Shown here one piece after another: positions 12,479-23,611 of a stretch of 64,000 nt of DNA. This stretch comes from Panorpa germanica (taxonomy: Eukaryota > Arthropoda > Insecta > Mecoptera > Panorpidae): NCBI GenBank assembly GCA_963678705.1, contig OY783203.1:42842347-42906346 (forward strand), read 5' to 3'. The stretch's first letter is position 1; every line of letters starts with the position of its first letter. Position numbers and translations under genes: made by a program. The notes below the pieces were generated by a model. It searched no databases. It was not told where the DNA came from and saw only the letters and a list, made by a program, of their open reading frames with translations.

Positions 12479-13097
12479 GTTATACAATTTATTAAAAGGA
12501 CTATATACGAAAAAAGAAATTTAATAACGAAATGATATACAGCAGAATTCATTTACAATTGAACATAGGTCCTTGATCTGTAGGCATGTTGTAATATTTC
12601 ATTATAGCGGTTTTTCTCATGAATATTTTTAATTTATTCTTTTCATTAATAATAAAATTTATGACTATTTCAATAAATTCTAATTTATAACATTTTTGTT
12701 TTAAATAAAAACCACTTGAAATCAAAAGCTTATTAGTGAATAAAATTATACATTTAATTATTCGCAGAAAAAAATACAAAAGTAATTAAAATTCGTAGGG
12801 TGCTAAATATTCAATAACGTCTCATTATCATAAATCTTTCATAAAGTATGATGAAATACACTTAATTGAAAAAATTATAATAATATTCATTTCATTTAAT
12901 TATGTAATTAATTTACCATTTTTCAGAGAGTTATTTTAACGTTTGTAAAATATTTAAATGGTTTTAAATTAAAAAGTTATAACTGTCTTCTTTATTGTTA
13001 GAACAGAATATTTTAAAATGTTAATTATGCTTTATAGAAAAATGAAATGTGTCAGCTTCATTTATAACATTTTATTTAATTATCAGCTTGATACATA

Positions 13098-13101
<4 letters not shown>
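12479..13101. other. AT-rich DNA, nothing recognised
   Basis: Contains a 76-codon minus frame (12549-12779) rich in K/I/L/F from AT composition; not called as a gene. Confidence 0.4.

Positions 13102-13151
<50 letters not shown>
13102..13151. repeat. (TA)n microsatellite
   Basis: About 50 bases of pure TA. It generates the YIYIYI stretch of a 69-codon pseudo-frame. Confidence 0.97.
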
Positions 13152-13153
<2 letters not shown>

Positions 13154-13417
13154 CTTTTTTTAATATATATTTATTCCTTTTAAAACTATTTTATTTATAT
13201 AAATTGTCTGGGTTAAAAATAATATAATCCTACTCGGTTTCCGCGTATGTATTTTTCTATTTTATGCTTGTCTAGTTGTTTAAGTTGATCTTAAAATCAT
13301 ATAGAGGTAAAAGTAATGTATATAAAACTTATTCGTAGTTTTATTTTGATCAATATTAGATTTCATCTCAACTTTATATTTTAGTTATACATCGTTAACT
13401 GGCTTAACAAATACATA

Positions 13418-13602
13418 GCACATGGGCTGAAAAGTCCCGGGCCTAACACATAGATGGCGCTAGTTTTATTGCAGTCATCTTTTTTTCAGTTAATACTAAC
13501 CTTCAAAAGAGAGCTGTTAAAATTTCATGATATTCTATTCAGTAGTTTGTGAGTTATTGTGCTAAGAGTGACGCTACTTTTGTTATTTTTCAGCCCATGT
13601 GT
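13418..13602. mobile_element. mariner-ended MITE, 185 bp
   Basis: The left end GCACATGGGCTGAAAAGTCC and the inverted right end AACACATGGGCTGAAAAATA form a terminal inverted repeat, bounded by TA at 13416-13417 and 13603-13604. Inside the left end is CACATAGATGGCGCTAG, a block I associate with termini of insect mariner elements. There is no transposase sequence, so it is an internally deleted, non-autonomous copy. Confidence 0.8.
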
Positions 13603-13604
13603 TA

Positions 13605-14399
13605 TTTCGTATTTTGTATTACCGAGAGGAAACTTTTTACATTGACGGTACGCTTACGTCGGGTATCTCATTAAATAGCACCCTGGTACTGCAACGCATG
13701 GTAATGTTTATTTTATATTTCTCACAGTGTAAGCAACAGATAATTTCCTAATATATTCAGTTATATACCTGCCGATTAGGCGTTGTCATGTCAAATAGAC
13801 CAGTTTTTGCCAGCATCTCTTGCCATTGCGAACAGAAGATAAACAACATTCGGTCAAGTTACATAAGTACAAGAATGTGTTCTTATGGAACATGAAGAAT
13901 GTATAACTAGATAAGAGAAACTATAAAAAAAGATCATAAAACCCAGAAATTTAGGTAGTTTAGAACATCTTTAGAAACAGAGGAAAGCTATAAATACTTT
14001 GAGATATATGCTAATGAATTATTTGAACTTAAAATGAAATTCTCACAGATAGAGTTGAGATCAGAATAGATTATAAGCTATATATTCCAGAAAAGGAACA
14101 CGATCATAGACTAATCATAATTAAGAAAATATAAATAAGATACAGTATTGAGATTACATATGGCATGTTATATACAGATTATAAATATAATGATAAAATT
14201 AGAATGCTCAGGTAATTCTGTAAGTTCAAATAACTGAAAAATAATTGTATAGTTGTTTATTTAAGAAAATTCGTTCATATGTATTATTAAGTACTGTATG
14301 TCAAAATATTATATTTTACACATCTCATTTCGAGTAAAACATTTTGTGTGATATTTTAGATTCGAAAAGTTTTTGGAATACTCATTAAATATAGTATTC

Positions 14400-14402
<3 letters not shown>
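13605..14402. other. AT-rich DNA, nothing recognised
   Basis: A moderate-GC patch at 13640-13700 has no identifiable feature; the rest is AT-rich. Confidence 0.4.

Positions 14403-14483
<81 letters not shown>
14403..14483. repeat. (TA)n microsatellite
   Basis: About 81 bases of pure TA ending directly at a duplicated block (14486-14553). Confidence 0.97.
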
Positions 14484-14484
<1 letters not shown>

Positions 14485-14485
14485 C

Positions 14486-14610
14486 CCGTGTCAAGAACTA
14501 AGCTTGGCTTAAAGCGTATAAAAATAAAAACTGTCGGACATTTTTTCTATTATTCTTATCGCGCTAAGATAAAAATCTGTGGCTCGAGTCCTAGTCAGAT
14601 CGTTGATTTT
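14486..14610 (+). repeat. duplicated block F, copy 1, with tRNA-like box B
   Basis: The first 68 bases (CCGTGTCAAGAACTAAGCTT, GGCTTAAAGCGTATAAAAAT) recur almost unchanged at 15552-15618. Beyond the shared part, GTGGCTCGAGTCCTAGTCAG at 14579-14598 resembles a polymerase III box B preceded by a possible anticodon-arm-like stretch. It may be a second tRNA-derived SINE family, but box A is unclear. Confidence 0.5.
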
Positions 14611-14702
14611 TTTTAAATTATTTTTTAAACAGTTTTACACACTTTGTGTAATATTGCAACATTATAATTCTAGTCAAGATTTGATGAAATGCAAAGTTTT
14701 AA

Positions 14703-14706
<4 letters not shown>

Positions 14707-14763
<57 letters not shown>
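14707..14763. repeat. (TA)n microsatellite
   Basis: About 57 bases of TA with one phase shift (TATTATAT) near the right end. Confidence 0.95.
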
Positions 14764-14769
14764 GTATTT

Positions 14770-15550
14770 AGCTGCTACATGGGATATTTGATTAGTTTGT
14801 AAAATGAAACATGTTTTAATTAATTGTTTCAAATAGAAACATATCAATAAAATTATTTTGCGGATTGCAGAACTCATGTTACAAAATTAAGGATGAATAT
14901 TCACGTTATATAATATTCAAATTATATATAATGTTATATATTCTCTATTACATATATACTAGATATGGATGTTACTAAAAATTATGTAATATTTTATTTA
15001 AGCAAAACCTGGTAATATTAATTTAAACCTAGTCTAAATGCATTCTTAAAAGCGCGTTTCATAAGTAATTCTACTGTGCAAAACGGTAGATTTATTTTTT
15101 AATAATGTCTTCCCCTTACCCCTAGTTCCGGAACCGACAGCAGGCATTTTAAACATATTAGTAAAATACAAAACTGTAAAATACCTCCTCTGCAAAATAA
15201 CTATCTCTGTATTGGCGTATGATATTAAATACTTAGTTACGCTAGAAAAAGTAACTAGTTACAGGTAAGGCTACTTGAAAGAGACAAATTGCAAGTATTT
15301 TTCTTAAATACAACGTAACTAGGCAAGTATCTAGGTACTGATACTTGCAAATATAAGTACTTATATATATTTATCTTACTATTATTCTTTTAACTTAGCT
15401 TATAAGAATTAGATATTAAAAATTTAGAAATATTCAACGCAGGAAGTATGATAAAGTTACGTTTATAATAAATTTAATTGCTCCTGATAAAAAATATTAT
15501 TTTAAAAATATAAGATTTTATCTTATTTTTGAAATAATCCATAAAGCGAA
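14770..15550. other. AT-rich DNA with short palindromes
   Basis: At 15240-15365 there are repeated GTAACTAGTTAC, AAGTACTTAT and CAAGTAT motifs, reminiscent of subterminal repeats of DNA transposons, but no ends could be defined. No gene seen. Confidence 0.4.
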
Positions 15551-15551
15551 A

Positions 15552-15618
15552 CCGTGTCACGAACTAAGCTTGGCTTAAAGCGTATAAAAATAAAAACCGT
15601 CTGACATTTTTTTTTTAT
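15552..15618 (+). repeat. duplicated block F, copy 2
   Basis: Matches 14486-14553 with about three substitutions over the first 55 bases and ends in a T-run. The downstream box B-like part of copy 1 is not present here. Confidence 0.75.
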
Positions 15619-17266
15619 TATTTCTACAGAGAATTTTTGATAAGATTTAAGAAAGTTACTAATTTTAAAAAAGGTTAGCGATAAAACAAAAATAACATTT
15701 CAATTAAAACCGTAACAGTGTTGTCAGGTTGTCACAAATAAACCTTAAATCAAGAAAATATTTATATAAAATGCCATTTGTAATTTAAAAAATGGTTTAT
15801 GTCGACAATCTTAATATATATTAGACTACTTCGATGCTAGGCCTACTACCGACGAGTTTCTAGTATGTGTCCAGATTTTATGCTATTCTATATTTATATA
15901 CGTATGCTACCTATTTAATTTGTTTTACTTACTTCACTACTTAAGTTCAGCTTAATATACTTACTTCATTACTTAAGCTCAGAATAATGAAAATTAATTT
16001 TTGTTAAAACCATGATAAAGTTTTTACTATGAGTCTTGTTTAATGAGAATATGAAAACTACAAGTGCTTCAAAAGTAAAAACAATTCAACAAGTAGCCGT
16101 AGATAAGCAAGTTAAATTAAAAGAAAACTACAAGGTTAATTAAAATACCGTGATTTCAATAAATAAAGAAATTCTCCTTGTATAATACACGAACGACTTT
16201 AGTTAATAATACTTTTACGTTATTCTTCTTAATTTTACAACATTTCTATTTACTAGTTTCAAGTTCAAAGTATTTGTATTGCTATATAAGTTTTCTAGTA
16301 CATTTGTTGTATATTTCTGATGTATATTTTAAATAAACCTAGCTAAAGCTATCATTATTTTAATTTTAAAGTTTCTATTTATTAAATGGAGTTGGATAAC
16401 GGTAATTTTGTTTTTCTATGTGCAAAAAAGGGAAAAAGCACTTCTTTTAAATGGTGAATGTTTTGTATTAACATTATCTGTATTAAGTAAACGTGAAAAG
16501 CACATAAAAAAAACAGAGACAGACCTTTTTAAGTTAAAAATAAGTACTTGAAACAGGGTGGTTATTTGTTGTTGTAAACATAGTTCGCAGGTAAAGTATT
16601 AGTAAAATATTTTTAAAATGAATATTAATTTTTGATAGTTAATTTTAATGGTAATTTTGTTTAACCAGTGTGTGTAAGGTGTTGTACGCGTACACATAAT
16701 AATAGTACTCTTAATATTACCAGAGTGCATAAAAAACCAGAACCATAATAAAACATCATTCATTGAAATAAATTAAAGTGGGTGCTGACATAAATTAAGT
16801 AAAGCCAGTTTAAAAACATACTCGTAAATTAAGTAGTTAAAATTACATCTATTAAAGTTAATATATTTTATGTAATCATAAAACTTAATATGCATAAAAT
16901 AATGAAAATTATAATTATATCATTGTCCATGATAATGTTAATGAGCTTTTTACATCGAGATTATCCCGAATGAGAGATCAAAAAGCTTTCGAGAATGTTA
17001 TAGCGAGTAATATTCTGCATATTATACCTATGTATATAAAAGTAATACAGTATTGCGTGAAGTAAAGTTCACTTCAACATTTTTGGCAAGCACTAAAAGT
17101 TTTAAACGGCAGCAAAAAGAATATGGAAATAAAAACTCAACTACAAGAAGTTAATGTTTTGAGCATTTAAATGTTTTTGAATTAGGGCTGAGAATAGGAC
17201 GAATTTACAATTCGATGTTATTACAAATAATTAAAATATGTAAATGTTTACTCTTAATAGATGAAA
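15619..17266. other. AT-rich DNA, nothing recognised
   Basis: Long AT-rich stretch with no open frame, tRNA-like fold, repeat match or inverted terminal repeat that I could find. Confidence 0.45.
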
Positions 17267-17500
17267 CCGTGACTGAGAACGATAATGCTTGACGCCAGCT
17301 TATGGTAGATTTGCGAACTATTGTTTTATTGGATTGGATTGTTATAGCACTATATATTCTCTAGGTTTCGTTGTAGTTTCGATAAATTGATTATATGCTA
17401 TCATAAAAATATGAGACAGTGGCACAATATAAATGGCAAACATTATAGGAGGTCATCGGTGATAAAACAACTATTGGAAACGTACCGATGTTTAATAAAA
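17267..17500 (+). mobile_element. SINE-A copy, highly degenerate
   Basis: Recognisable by order of blocks: CGTGACTGAGAACGATAATG, CTTGACGCC, TATATTCTCTAGGTTTCG, GATAAATTGATTAT, CATTATAGGAGGTCATCGGT and a CCGATGTTTAATAAA tail. Indels are frequent, which suggests an old insertion. Confidence 0.65.
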
Positions 17501-18748
17501 CAAAATCCTGTTTGTAGCAAGAATTGTAGCAATGTCAAATAGAAAAGTTTATATATTTTTAATAGGTTTATTTTGTGTTTCACTATTATTTATTAGCACC
17601 AGGACATTACCTCTAATTCTCAGTGTACCGAAAAAATTAATTTTGGTTCATTTCTTCGCATATAGAGTGAAACAATTATACATACAAATAATAAGTAAAA
17701 ATTAATCGATGTTTTAATCAAATAATTTTGAAAACTGACTGAGTGCTTTTACAAATGAAATAACTAATTTAATAATAAACAATTTATAAATTCTAAAATG
17801 GTAAAATTATTACAGTCATGCTAATTATTCTGAATAACGAGAAATCTTTTTCAGACTCACTAAAAAGGATTTGCAAAATTAATTACTTCAAATACCTATC
17901 CTTGAATTTTATTTAGTTTACAACATTAATTGGATTAATATAGAGAGATATATAGAAAATGAATGTCGATATCAATAACCGATGTCGGTTTTTTAATAAC
18001 TAACATTTTGACACCACCACGTTTTATATAAACGCATTTAGTGGCTTTTTGACTGAGCACATAGCAGTTAGGCATTTAAAATTGAATGTTAAGCGTATCG
18101 GAGACAATTAAAGTTTTTCAGAGAGCTTTTCCATAATTTATAATAAGAGTGGCTTTGTGAAAGAAAATATATTACAACACGTAGGCAGCCACGAAGGAAA
18201 TAAAATTTATTTCAAGTTAACAAAAAGACATTTTTAAATAGAATTGTATAATTATTTGCCAAAGAAAAACTAAATTAAGATTTCATTTAAACAAGGAATT
18301 ATCAGTGATAGTAAGCTGATATTTTGCAAAATGTTTACTTAGGTAATTTTTTTTGCCAGTCCAAAATTTGACTCCAAATTGTCTGCGTTATATTTATATA
18401 TGTAAGTAAAAATTAATACTGTTATTAAAATATTTGATTGAATTTTTTATAGACAAATTTAAGTAATTTCAAGAAAATAAGTTGTTGCAAACTTGTATAT
18501 TTAGCATTCATTGATGCTGAAAATTACTGAAAATTAATATTTATCAGATTTAATGAATCATATTAAACAAAAGTGCATTTTAATTATAAGATATGGGCTT
18601 ATTTTTCTCAACTTAATTCACTTCACTCTTCATTTAAATAAATCCTCTCCATCGTTGAGTACAAGCAGTTTTAGATTAACCCATATACTGACTAAGCTAC
18701 AGCTTAGAGCTTATAAAATATAATAACTTGCTCTCAGAAAGTGACTTT
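17501..18748. other. AT-rich DNA, nothing recognised
   Basis: No gene, RNA or repeat supported. Confidence 0.45.
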
Positions 18749-18934
18749 GGGGCTATCCATAAATGACGTCACACAAACTCTCTGCCCCCCCCATTCCAAT
18801 TTTTTTTTAACCCTATTCTTAAAAATAGAAATTATATTTTTTCACAAAATTACTATATTTTTTATATATTATGAATTCTATGCTACATGTGACGTCACGT
18901 CACTTAGTTATGAGACGTAGTTTATGGATGGCCC
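18749..18934. mobile_element. MITE with GGGCTATCCATAAA ends, about 186 bp
   Basis: The left end GGGCTATCCATAAATGACGT and the inverted right end GGGCCATCCATAAACTACGT form a terminal inverted repeat of about 20-28 bases. A C-run (GCCCCCCCC) lies just inside the left end. Similar GGGxxATCCATAAATTAxGT ends occur at 28252 and 39062. I recall related termini as common in animal genomes but will not assign a superfamily. Confidence 0.7.
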
Positions 18935-19939
18935 TTTTCAAGAAAGAATTTAGAAAATGTTTATTGCAGTTTATTGGATAAAATTGTTCGAATAAGTTTC
19001 CGATTTTTCTAAAAAGAAATGTTTGAAATTGGATACTTTTCTTTTAGATTTTAAGAAAAGTCCAAGGAACCATTGACTTTTGCCAATGAATGTTTGCATG
19101 ATACATCAGATTACTAATAATAGTTCTGAAAATTCGTTTCTAATGGAGAACTACTGATCTTGCTTAGGCATAACTAAAACAAGGTGGTAATATAACACGG
19201 ATACATACTTGAAAGTAATATGAACATCATAAATCTTAAATTCAGTATTGTGAGCCGCTTGGGGTAGTCATATAATATTTTAACTATTGCACTGGTTCTA
19301 CAAGGATTTAACCTCATAGTAATAAGCTAAAAACTTGTATAAATCCAATTTTTGATATAAGTCGTGTTTTCAAAAGTCAAATCCTTTGTAAAACATGGAA
19401 AATGGGGAAGTTTAGGTGACTCCACATCTAATAATGATCTAGTCATCAAACTCTTTCACTGTACCAAATGTTACATTTCGGTCAAAACCTTGCACTGTCT
19501 CTCTAATAATTAATTCCGTGTAAGCGTTATCTTATACACGGGTCGCGCCCCCAATTTTCCGCGCTATATCTCGGGAACGCTTGATCATATGAAAAAATGC
19601 ATAATATCAAATTTGTGGAGAATTTTATGCTCTACAACTTTACTAATAACTATAAATGCCATTGAGAGCATAGGAAGCGAGATATCTACAAAAAACCGAT
19701 TTCTGTGACTTTAGACCTTTGAAAAACACGACTTGCGTATACGCGTTACTATGAGATATTTGAGAGAACTTATAAAACGTCAATACAAAGATTTACACAA
19801 GTTTTTATTTTGAGATTTGTCCCATTTTTCGTCTTAAATCATTGGAGTATATTATTCTATATATATGTTATATCTTTTTTTTAAAATAGATAGTTACCTG
19901 ATATATCTTAAGTAAAATACTTTCATTTTAACACTCAAG
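18935..19939. other. moderate-GC complex sequence at 19500-19760, otherwise AT-rich
   Basis: 19530-19760 is less AT-rich (GGGTCGCGCCC, CGCGCTATATCTCGGGAACG, GAGATATCTACAAAA) and looks like part of a complex interspersed repeat. I found no second copy in this window and no protein match. Confidence 0.35.
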
Positions 19940-20032
19940 TTAAACTATACATACGTAAGCATAAACGAATTCAGCGTAGAAGATCGTCGCTGATAGAACT
20001 AAGCATCGGAAATAAGTCGATGTTAAAAAAAA
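19940..20032 (+). mobile_element. SINE-A 3' part
   Basis: Body and tail remain: TACATACGTAAGCATAAACG, GTAGAAGATCGTCGCTGATA, AGCATCGGAAATAAGTCGAT and GTTAAAAAAA. The head is missing, with an internal deletion between the two blocks. Confidence 0.7.
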
Positions 20033-20348
20033 TTACAAATTCTTAAAATACGAAGGTAAGAAATGTATACTTATTTATTCTTCACTTAGAAATGTAAAAC
20101 GATACCAGACTTACATATATTGTATATCAAAAAGGAATTGTTGAATGCTTTCAAATTAATTAGTTTTCTCAACCTTTTATTGATGAAATATCATAAAATT
20201 CTTAGTAATTTCTAACAACGCTTATGTTCTTTAATTTAACATTTGACAGGTCTAGACATAACTTTTAGAATTACTTAAATAAAAAGTTACAGCAATATTA
20301 ATTGAGGAGAAATCATGTATGCTTCTATACATAGATACTTATATAAAT

Positions 20349-20350
<2 letters not shown>

Positions 20351-20410
<60 letters not shown>
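20351..20410. repeat. (TA)n microsatellite
   Basis: About 60 bases of pure TA. Confidence 0.97.
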
Positions 20411-20412
<2 letters not shown>

Positions 20413-20667
20413 CCAAACAAGTTATGTTTCGTTATTTTTTGATATTATATCATTTTATTTACAAAATTATCAAGTTTTTATATGTTCTATCTAAATTAGT
20501 GAACTAGTCTACTTTGGAGAATAGACGACTATTTGTCTAATTCGTAAACACAATGATTTCAAAATTACGAGGTAAAACTGTAGTAGCAATTTCTAGTTTT
20601 AAACGTATTTCGTTATTTCTTTTTTGTATACAATATATAGGACTTTATAATATGACTAATATTGTGT

Positions 20668-20855
20668 AGTGAACCAGAATTCTATTTTCTGGGTTTGGTT
20701 ATTATCAAGTTAAATTTATTATGCACATACATAATCATAAACTTATTCAGCAGCGGTTGAGCCTGCTTATATAAGGCCACGACACCACAAAAACCGCCAA
20801 CATAGTAGAAGGTCGTCGGTTAGCACTCAGAATTTGAATAGAATTTAATTAAAAG
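20668..20855 (+). mobile_element. SINE-A copy, 5' truncated
   Basis: Begins near TGTGTAGTGAACCAGAATTC, then TTTTCTGGGTTTGGTTATTA, ACATAATCATAAACTTATTC, GCCACGACACCACAAAAACC, GCCAACATAGTAGAAGGTCG and TCGG, ending in a diverged TTAATTAAAA tail. The central blocks are well preserved. The tRNA-like head is lost. Confidence 0.85.
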
Positions 20856-20859
20856 AATT

Positions 20860-21169
20860 AATATTGTGTCCAGAAATTTTTGCATTTGGAAAAAATGATT
20901 AATTGTAATAATAATTGTAGTGAAATAATTAAAAATCTTAAAGAATTTATTTGGACTAGTCTGTAAAGTCTAACTATATATTGACTTAACCCATCATGGA
21001 AAAACCCAGAAATAACCCAAAATAAATATTTTGCAGAGGGACGACAGAAAAAGGGTCCCATCAAATTTTTCAGCCTAGGGCCCTGCACACATATGTTATA
21101 TACGTATTTTGTTTAAGCAATCAAAAATCATATGTGTCTGCTTTCCTATATTATACCAACATGGTACTT
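20860..21169. other. AT-rich DNA, nothing recognised
   Basis: A 76-codon minus frame (20858-21088) starts inside the SINE-A tail and has no recognisable domain. Confidence 0.4.
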
Positions 21170-21175
21170 TCCCGC

Positions 21176-21360
21176 TTCAATAGTTTGCACCCAGTGGACC
21201 ATGGCGGTTTCTTTACGTTGTTAGTTCCATCACCATCGGATGTTAAGCATGACAGGGTCGTGATCTAATCAAATACACCAATGAGGAAATATTGTCACCA
21301 ATCCAATGGGAGGATTAGCTTCAACGCTTATTCGAGAGATATGGGTTTGATTATCAACGC
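21176..21360. repeat. moderate-GC block, possibly 5S-like or repeat-derived
   Basis: A compositional island in AT-rich DNA. CATCGGATGTTAAGCATGAC followed by AGGGTCGTGATCTAATC loosely resembles the internal promoter region of 5S rRNA (GTTAAGCA... then GGGT-GTGGT-AGTA), but the flanking 5S parts do not match well. It could equally be a fragment of an unknown repeat. Confidence 0.25.
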
Positions 21361-23371
21361 CCACTAATAGTAAAAAATTATATACACGAGCTCTCAGAAA
21401 AAGATTGAAACTTAGGGCGGCGTATATTTTTGAGGTTAACTTGAACAGTTAAAAAGAAATAAAAGTAAATCTCCTACAAGTTCGGTGGAACGATTTACAG
21501 TTATTTCTCTTTAACTGGTAACTGATTATTGTGATAACTGTGCATACAGTACTAAGTAGTAACTGTGAAATATATTAAATGAAAAGAACATGTAAAATAC
21601 TGTTTGTCTTATATTTTAACAAAACTTTGAATTTTTCCGTTAGTCCAAGCCAAATAAACTTTTATAAATAAATGAGTGTTTAGAATAAATCTATATATAA
21701 TTATTGTTAGAAATGGATTCGTAACAGTCAATAATAATATTCAAACATCTGATTGAATCCGACTAACTATACATTATTACTATTATTTTTGTTCTTGTAT
21801 TTCTAAAACAAATAGTTGTGTGTATACTACGAGAACGAATACATTTAAAACAGCACGTCACGTAGTAAATCGGTCAGGCTTATGAAACATGTTTGCATTT
21901 TGAATATTATAAGCGATAGAGTCATAGATAACGTTTTTGTATTATTTATATATCAAATAGAGACTTAAATTTGACGAAATATTATACCATACTTCAAAAG
22001 CTTTGATTTTCACATTTTTTAGAAACATTTTATCACTAATTCTTGCTTTTTCAATAGGGACATGCTTCTGTGCATGCTGTTTAAGAGTATACTACGTACT
22101 TCTAAATTGATACTCCTTTGATCTCCGAGTCGTTAAAAGGACATATTTCAATATCAGATGCGTTATTATTTTGTACATCATATTTTATTTAGATCATTAT
22201 ACTTATTTTAAGTACGATATTGAACGGATACTCTGATAGTAATTTATTGAATGAAACAGCTTATTAATCACTTCATAAATATCACATTGAATAATTAATT
22301 AAATGCAAAATTGAGTTAATTACTCGTTATTTAGATATTATTACTTTAATTTAACTAGAAATTGTACGGCAACTAAATTAATAAATAAATGTCATTGAAA
22401 TTTAACTAAATAGAAATAAACAATTTACTAAAGTCTTAAAATAAATCAGTGCTTTATTTAAGTTGTGTTCATTGCTTGAAAACAAATTAGATCAATAAAA
22501 TATTGAATAATTAAACGTACAAATTGTTTTTCTTGAGAAATATATAGAACTTGAACTTACTGTAACTAGAAAAGTTAGTTAGAAATCTTAGTAGTATTTA
22601 GTATTTGATATTTTAAGACTTGAGGAAAATTAATACTTTAATCATGTCAAAAATGTTATAAGCTGCTTCGAAAAGTTATTAAACAAAATTTTGTGAGGGG
22701 AAATTGTTAGGAAATTGTCTTTTAATGTCCGGAAAATAATAAAATTATATTTATACTATTGTTCAATATGACATTAAAATATTTTATAATAAAAAGTGTC
22801 TTTTGGTGTAAAATAATATTATGTATTACATTTTATATTTGTGTATAATTTTGCAAATGATCGAAATTCTATTTCAACCTATAAATCATTACAAATATCT
22901 TAAGAACTTTTACATAAGTTTTAATAACTTTTTTTACCGCTAAGAAACTTTGCGTGAGGCTTTTTTATTTGATCTTTTTTCTAATATGACGATCATACTA
23001 ATTTACAGGTATTTCATGTTATTTATTGCTATATATTAAAAATATTAGTTTTAAAGTTCTTACGTGTTTTGTAATTTACCAATCAAATAGAAATATATTA
23101 TATTAGAATAAGACGAAAAATAACATTTCTCATTTTTATTTGATGTTGATATTAAGATAACATTTGTTATAAATTATTTATATAAATAATAAATACATAA
23201 ATTATATAAATAATTATAGCAATATTTTAACAGCTTTAAAAAATTAGGCAAAGTTGCAAAATATATCTAAAAATTTTGTTACAGAAAATTTCGGAAACAA
23301 TTGAAATTTTTATTTACTTTCAAAGTAGTCTACTACTTTATATATAAAATATTTGAATTATTTTACTGTAA
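21361..23371. other. AT-rich DNA, nothing recognised
   Basis: About 2 kb without any open frame of note, repeat copy, RNA-like structure or transposon end. Confidence 0.45.
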
Positions 23372-23611
23372 GACAACATATTGGGCAAGAGCATTGGTGC
23401 TTGACGCTGACTCTTGCGCCTTCGGGTTTGATCCCCGGACCAGAATTATAATTTCTGAATTTGATTGTTATTAAGTTAAATTGATTATGAACTTACTAAT
23501 ACGTATACTTATTAGGCAGTGGTGTAATTCACACATATAATAGTCGCGACACCACAAAAACTGATAGGTCTCAGAAACAGAAATAGACCGACGTTAAACA
23601 AAAAAAAAAGT
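23372..23611 (+). mobile_element. SINE-A copy, full length (reference copy)
   Basis: The head GACAACATATTGGGCAAGAG has a box A-like part; CTTCGGGTTTGATCCCCGGA holds box B. Then come GATTGTTATTAAGTTAAATT, ATACGTATACTTATTAGGCA, GTGGTGTAATTCACACATAT, GTCGCGACACCACAAAAACT, AGAAATAGACCGACGTTAAA and an A-run. The GCCAACATAGTAGGAGG block is deleted. The tRNA-like head, unrelated body and A-rich end are the standard tRNA-SINE layout; amplification would depend on a partner LINE. Confidence 0.92.
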
